Below, in pieces: positions 32,536-35,774 of a stretch of DNA of 35,774 bases. The notes under the pieces are model-generated. The model was given only the letters and a program-made list of their open reading frames with translations, did no database searches and had not been told where the DNA came from. Origin of the DNA: CAYMSF01 sp964392985 (GTDB lineage: Bacteria > Verrucomicrobiota > Lentisphaeria > Victivallales > Victivallaceae); the NCBI GenBank assembly GCA_964392985.1, contig CAYMSF010000043.1:1-35774 (forward strand), in the 5' to 3' direction. Both the position numbers and the translations under genes were made by a program. Each line of letters opens with the position of its first letter. Position 1 is the stretch's first letter.

Positions 32536-33648
32536 ATGCTGAAAAAAATTGAACATTTAATAGATATGGGTGAAATGTGCGCTGTACCATTCGCTTTCGC
32601 CGGCAATCGTGTCTGGCGGGTGTATCAAGGTGGCAGTATGATTGATGCTTTGCAACATAAACCGCATCCGGTTGATTCCAATTTTCCTGAAGAATGGATT
32701 GCTTCAACTGTAAAAGCCGGCAACCCGCAGCGCAACAACATTACCGAGGGAATAAGTAACGCCGTTTTTGACGGTGAACTGGTTTCGTTTCAAGAACTAA
32801 TCAATTGTCACCCGGAAAAATTGCTTGGACAAAAACACGTCAGTAAATTCGGTAAAAATACTGCTTTTTTAACTAAGTTATTGGATTCCGCGGTCCGGTT
32901 ACCGATACAGGCTCATCCCGACCAGATTACCGCAAAACTCTATTACAATTCAGCTTTCGGCAAGACCGAATCCTGGATTATCCTTGGCACAAGGAAAATA
33001 GCTGGCGAAGAACCATATCTGATGCTGGGATTTAATGAGCGACTGGACGAAAAGCAATTCAAGGACGAAGCCATTTCCGGAAATATGCCGCAAAGTCTGC
33101 AAATGCTGCATAAACATCCCGTCAGGGCAGGGGACGTGTTGATGATTAACGGCGGGACTGCCCACGCTATTGGTCCGGGTATTTTTCTGCTGGAAATCAT
33201 GGAACCGACTGATTTTGTCGTGCAGCCGGAAAATGTCTGCGGCTCGCAGAAACTTACCACGCTTGATCGTTTCGGCACTCTTTCTGTTGGCGACGCGTTG
33301 AACATCTTTGATTACAGCAACTGTTCCATAGAAGAAGCATGGGCTAAGACTGTTGCGTCTCCGGTTGTCATTGAGGAAAATAAATATGTCAAGGTTGTTT
33401 CCCTGCTTGACCGCAATACTGTTAAATTTTTTGGCGCCACCAAAATCAATATTATTAAAGAATGGATTTATGACAATTCCGAAGGCGCTTGCGCTGCCGG
33501 TGTGCTGCTTGCCGGCAATTGCACTTTTTCTGTACAAAATTACCAAATCCATTTGCGTCAAGGTGATTGCTTCTTTATCCCTGCCGGTTGCAATAATGTA
33601 AAAATGTCAGGCAGTTGCGACATAATCCTTGCCCATCCGCCAGTATAA
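32536..33648 (+). CDS. manA: Mannose-6-phosphate isomerase, type I
   Basis: A 370-residue cupin-fold, zinc-dependent isomerase converting mannose 6-phosphate and fructose 6-phosphate. The metal ligands appear at Q125 and H127 (PIQAHPDQ), E145 (GKTESWIIL) and H210 (NGGTAHAIG); FPEEWIAST matches the N-terminal signature. Length and order are those of short bacterial type I enzymes. The ATG at 32536 has only a weak ribosome site; an in-frame ATG at 32575 is an alternative. It is divergent from the glycyl radical enzyme gene and shares its operator region, so mannose or a related sugar may be the inducer or an intermediate of that pathway. The other mannose link in the window is the GH38 alpha-mannosidase. 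Confidence 0.9.
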   Translation: MLKKIEHLIDMGEMCAVPFAFAGNRVWRVYQGGSMIDALQHKPHPVDSNFPEEWIASTVKAGNPQRNNITEGISNAVFDGELVSFQELINCHPEKLLGQKHVSKFGKNTAFLTKLLDSAVRLPIQAHPDQITAKLYYNSAFGKTESWIILGTRKIAGEEPYLMLGFNERLDEKQFKDEAISGNMPQSLQMLHKHPVRAGDVLMINGGTAHAIGPGIFLLEIMEPTDFVVQPENVCGSQKLTTLDRFGTLSVGDALNIFDYSNCSIEEAWAKTVASPVVIEENKYVKVVSLLDRNTVKFFGATKINIIKEWIYDNSEGACAAGVLLAGNCTFSVQNYQIHLRQGDCFFIPAGCNNVKMSGSCDIILAHPPV

Positions 33649-33984
33649 CTGTGCATATCGGGGGCAAAACCTAAGCAGCGCTTTTAAATAAACCATCCCT
33701 GAAAATAGATGATTTATCGCACGAAAACACGAAAGCTAAAGTTTGACCCAATTGTTACCCCATTGTTACACTAGTAGACCCTAGTTCAATCCCGATTGTC
33801 ACGTGTTCAAAATTCATATTATCACTCCATGCACTTCTAATAAATTTGTATCTAATTCCAAAAATATGCTATCCTCTTGCACTTCAGATGTCTATAATAT
33901 TGACTTGTAATACATCCTGCTATGTTGTATGTTTTGTTATATTAACAGTTTGAAACTATAAAAATTAAAGGCTCTTAGAATGTT
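33649..33984. other. Intergenic region of changed composition, no clear gene
   Basis: 336 bases with no convincing open frame. It contains a direct repeat of ATTGTTAC 11 bases apart (about 33750-33768), a tRNA-like T-loop string GTTCAATCCC (about 33785) without a pairing stem, and a weak TTGACT (33900-33905) that might belong to a promoter of the gene at 33985. No operator of the 23-bp type is present. Confidence 0.4.
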
Positions 33985-35271
33985 ATGAAGACATTGCATG
34001 TAGCAGGGCGTTATTTAGCGGATCAACACGACAAACCATTCTTTTATCTGGGTGATACAGCTTGGGAAATCTTTCACTCGTTATCGCGTGAAGAAGCAGA
34101 TTTTTATCTTGAGGAGCGAGCACGACAAGGATTCACTGTAATTCAAGCGGTGGCACTAGCAGAGTTTGACGGTATTCGTACTCCAAACGCATATGGAAGG
34201 CACCCCTTCAAAAGCTTAGAAGGAAGTTGGGCGGAATGTATCCCGGACGAAGACGAGGGTTATAATTATTGGATGCATGTAGATTATATAATCGAAGCGG
34301 CTGCAAAATTAGGTCTTTTCATTGCATTTCTTCCAACTTGGGGTGATAAATTCAATATTAGTTTTGGAAAGGGTCCTGAAATATTCAACCCTAAAAATGC
34401 CTATTCGTACGCATGCTGGCTTGCCGAACGATATAAATCTCATTGGAATATCATTTGGATGCTTGGCGGAGATAGACCCTTGGAACCTTCCCATATAGAA
34501 GTGATTGACGCAATGGCAAAGGGCATCAAATCGAGCGGAGACACACATTTAATAACGTTTCATCCCTATGGAGCTAGCACCTCAACTGATTGTCTGGAAA
34601 GAGCCGAATACATAGATTTTCATACCGCGCAAACGGGTCACACAACTGTCCCAGTATACGTAACGCACGAAGTGATGCAACAAATAGCAAAGGCCACGGA
34701 CAAACCTTTTATGGATTCGGAGCCACGTTACGAGGACCATCCCGCTTGTTTCAATGCTAGTTACGGATACCTTTGGAACGCTGACGACGTCCGTCAAAAC
34801 GCATATTGGAATCTTATGGAGGGCGTTTGTGGGCACACATACGGAAATCATAACATTTGGGCGTTCAACCGCCAGATACAAGAATATTGGCCTTTCCTCT
34901 GGAAAGACGTGCTTCGACATGATGGCGCTGAGCAAATTCACTTCATCAAAGACTTGCGTCTGAGTCGAGACTATTTTTCTTTCCGGCCATGCCCTGAGCT
35001 TGTCATAGAAAACACAGCGATTATGGGTCATATTGCTTCAGGTATTGGCGATGGATATGCATTTATATATTCTCCACTGGGACTGCCGTTTGTGGTGCAT
35101 TTGGATTTGCTAAACGCAAAGGATATCAAAGCCTCTTGGTTTGATCCTCGTTGCGGTGATACAAAGACTTTTGCTGTACTCCCCGGAAAAGGAGATGCAC
35201 AGTTTGTGCCACCAACACAAGGCAAAGGTTGTGATTGGGTATTGATTCTAGATGTATTGCAGAATTCTTAA
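33985..35271 (+). CDS. DUF4038 / GH140-like glycosidase (apiosidase-type fold)
   Basis: 428 residues, no signal peptide. The opening LHVAGRYLADQHDKPFFYLGDTAWEIFHSLSREEADFYLEERARQGFTVIQ is the hallmark of the DUF4038 domain found in GH140 apiosidases and related enzymes. The TIM barrel continues with NIIWMLGGDRPLE, an expected acid/base site region, and KPFMDSEPRYEDHP, where the DSEP Glu is the likely nucleophile. The last 90 residues form the small beta domain (putative collagen-binding type) usually found behind it. It would release a sugar residue from pectin- or glycan-type side chains, but the substrate is not certain. Its arginine and glycine codons (many CGA, GGA) differ from the CGG/CGC/GGC-rich genes to the left, it lies on the other strand, and it stands alone, all hints of separate acquisition. 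Confidence 0.85.
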   Translation: MKTLHVAGRYLADQHDKPFFYLGDTAWEIFHSLSREEADFYLEERARQGFTVIQAVALAEFDGIRTPNAYGRHPFKSLEGSWAECIPDEDEGYNYWMHVDYIIEAAAKLGLFIAFLPTWGDKFNISFGKGPEIFNPKNAYSYACWLAERYKSHWNIIWMLGGDRPLEPSHIEVIDAMAKGIKSSGDTHLITFHPYGASTSTDCLERAEYIDFHTAQTGHTTVPVYVTHEVMQQIAKATDKPFMDSEPRYEDHPACFNASYGYLWNADDVRQNAYWNLMEGVCGHTYGNHNIWAFNRQIQEYWPFLWKDVLRHDGAEQIHFIKDLRLSRDYFSFRPCPELVIENTAIMGHIASGIGDGYAFIYSPLGLPFVVHLDLLNAKDIKASWFDPRCGDTKTFAVLPGKGDAQFVPPTQGKGCDWVLILDVLQNS

Positions 35272-35272
35272 C

Positions 35273-35704
35273 TCAGAATTCTTTTGAATAGTTTAATACA
35301 AGTTCGCTCCAACTGATGCTTTTAACTTTAATGTTTCGGATTTGAATAAAACTGCAGTAGGCTTCAAATCCAATTTTTCCGTTCTTTTGGTTATCAATGG
35401 GCTGTATATCTGTCATTTCAAGCAACAATTTACCATCAACGCAAATAAAACAATGGCCCTCCACGCTTCCCGCCTGAATTCTATAGATTTTTCCTGGCTC
35501 AAAATCGAATAATGGGGTAGTGGCATTTAAAAGATAATCAGGCGATTTTTCCAGCCCAACCTTACCAACCCACCAGCCTTCAAGACCCGCGACATAGGCA
35601 ATTCCGCCCTCATTACATTTACTCTCTCCGGTAAAGACAACGGCAATTCGCCACACACTGTGTGACTTTTCTTTGCTGTTTTCTTCTTTTCTCTTATACC
35701 GGGG
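35273..35704 (-). pseudogene. Truncated beta-sandwich protein fragment (LamG/DUF1080-like C terminus)
   Basis: An open frame of about 143 codons lacks a plausible start: it begins after an in-frame TGA at 35705-35707 and the first possible start is a GTG at 35656 without a ribosome site. The sequence GKIYRIQAGSVEGHCFICVDGKLLLEMTD ... GKIGFEAYCSFIQIRNIKVKSISW is the usual ending of concanavalin-like sandwich domains of the LamG or 3-keto-disaccharide-hydrolase (DUF1080) kind. The N-terminal half of such a domain is missing. A GGGGTCAGA string directly at the break suggests the gene was cut by a mobile element. It ends one base from the stop of the convergent GH140-like gene. Confidence 0.5.
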
Positions 35705-35728
35705 TCAGATTTTCCACGTAAAGTCAAT
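35699..35728. mobile_element. Possible end of a REP-type or transposon-associated element
   Basis: The string GGGGTCAGATTTTCCACG, continuing into TAAAGTCA, resembles from memory the conserved ends found next to Y1-type (REP-associated) transposases in many genomes. It sits exactly where the reading frame of the neighbouring fragment breaks and 50-70 bases from the window end. No transposase is visible. Low certainty. Confidence 0.25.
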
Positions 35729-35774
35729 GATATTTCCAAAAAAAAAGCAAAAAAAATCTATCTTGTCCTCAAAA

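Noticed and set aside
32950..33561. Minus-strand open frame of 203 codons
   Set aside because: It is antisense to manA, whose metal ligands are all present; the translation looks random.
33775..33815. tRNA-like string GTTCAATCCC, as at a tRNA 3' end or attachment site
   Set aside because: The flanking bases do not form the T-stem, and no acceptor, anticodon or D-arm can be found upstream; no integrase is present.
1..35774. CRISPR arrays, phage genes, toxin-antitoxin pairs or other defence systems
   Set aside because: No regularly spaced direct repeats and no nuclease, phage structural or toxin genes were seen; the window is taken up by carbohydrate and regulatory genes.

Overview
The window reads like a stretch of a saccharolytic anaerobe from the PVC superphylum, most likely Lentisphaerae (Victivallis-like). 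The support is indirect but consistent. There is a prepilin-like protein with the leader NFTLIELLVVIAIIAI followed by LLPALNKARERA, a type very abundant in that phylum. There are also many glycosidases and LamG proteins, a UroD-like methyltransferase homologue, and an oxygen-sensitive glycyl radical enzyme with its activase. Nearly all of positions 1-32,469 is coded on the minus strand.

Layout, left to right. (1) At 1-825 a FadR-type GntR regulator sits with the start of a truncated downstream gene, under a clear promoter with two operator sites. (2) At 1,099-6,825 there is an operon: GH38-type alpha-mannosidase, then GH4 NAD-dependent glycosidase (the two overlap), then galactose mutarotase, then a GNAT acetyltransferase. 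An inverted/direct-repeat operator precedes it. (3) At 6,840-15,728 there are exported or surface proteins: a 1632-residue LamG plus GH42-like protein, a small LamG protein, a prepilin-like protein and a GH-like TIM-barrel protein. (4) At 15,805-20,825 there is a 1600-residue exported protein with a TIGR03790-like head, a propeller-like middle and six CARDB repeats. (5) At 20,872-25,897 there are a GH123/DUF4091 protein, an MFS sugar transporter and a UroD-like protein. (6) At 26,012-33,648 there is an AraC regulator, then a four-gene minus-strand operon (glycyl radical enzyme, GntR/LacI-type regulator, radical-SAM activase, FGGY kinase), with a divergent mannose-6-phosphate isomerase. (7) At 33,649-35,774 there is a DUF4038/GH140-like glycosidase in a region of different codon character, then a truncated beta-sandwich fragment and a possible repeat-element end.

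The genes fit one theme: glycans are bound and cut outside the cell, oligosaccharides are imported by the MFS carrier, and GH38, GH4 and GalM work in the cytosol. The released sugars would be handled by ManA, the FGGY kinase and a radical enzyme. A 23-bp palindromic motif, usually lying over the -10 box, recurs upstream of four transcription units between 15.6 and 32.5 kb (the 15,608, 20,607 and 24,481 genes and the radical-enzyme operon). This suggests one local regulon.

The two most interesting points are the divergent glycyl radical enzyme operon (active-site GCQE, glycyl motif RIHGTF, co-transcribed with a sugar kinase), which matches no radical pathway I can name, and the shared operator. 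All functional calls come from reading motifs; no database search was run.
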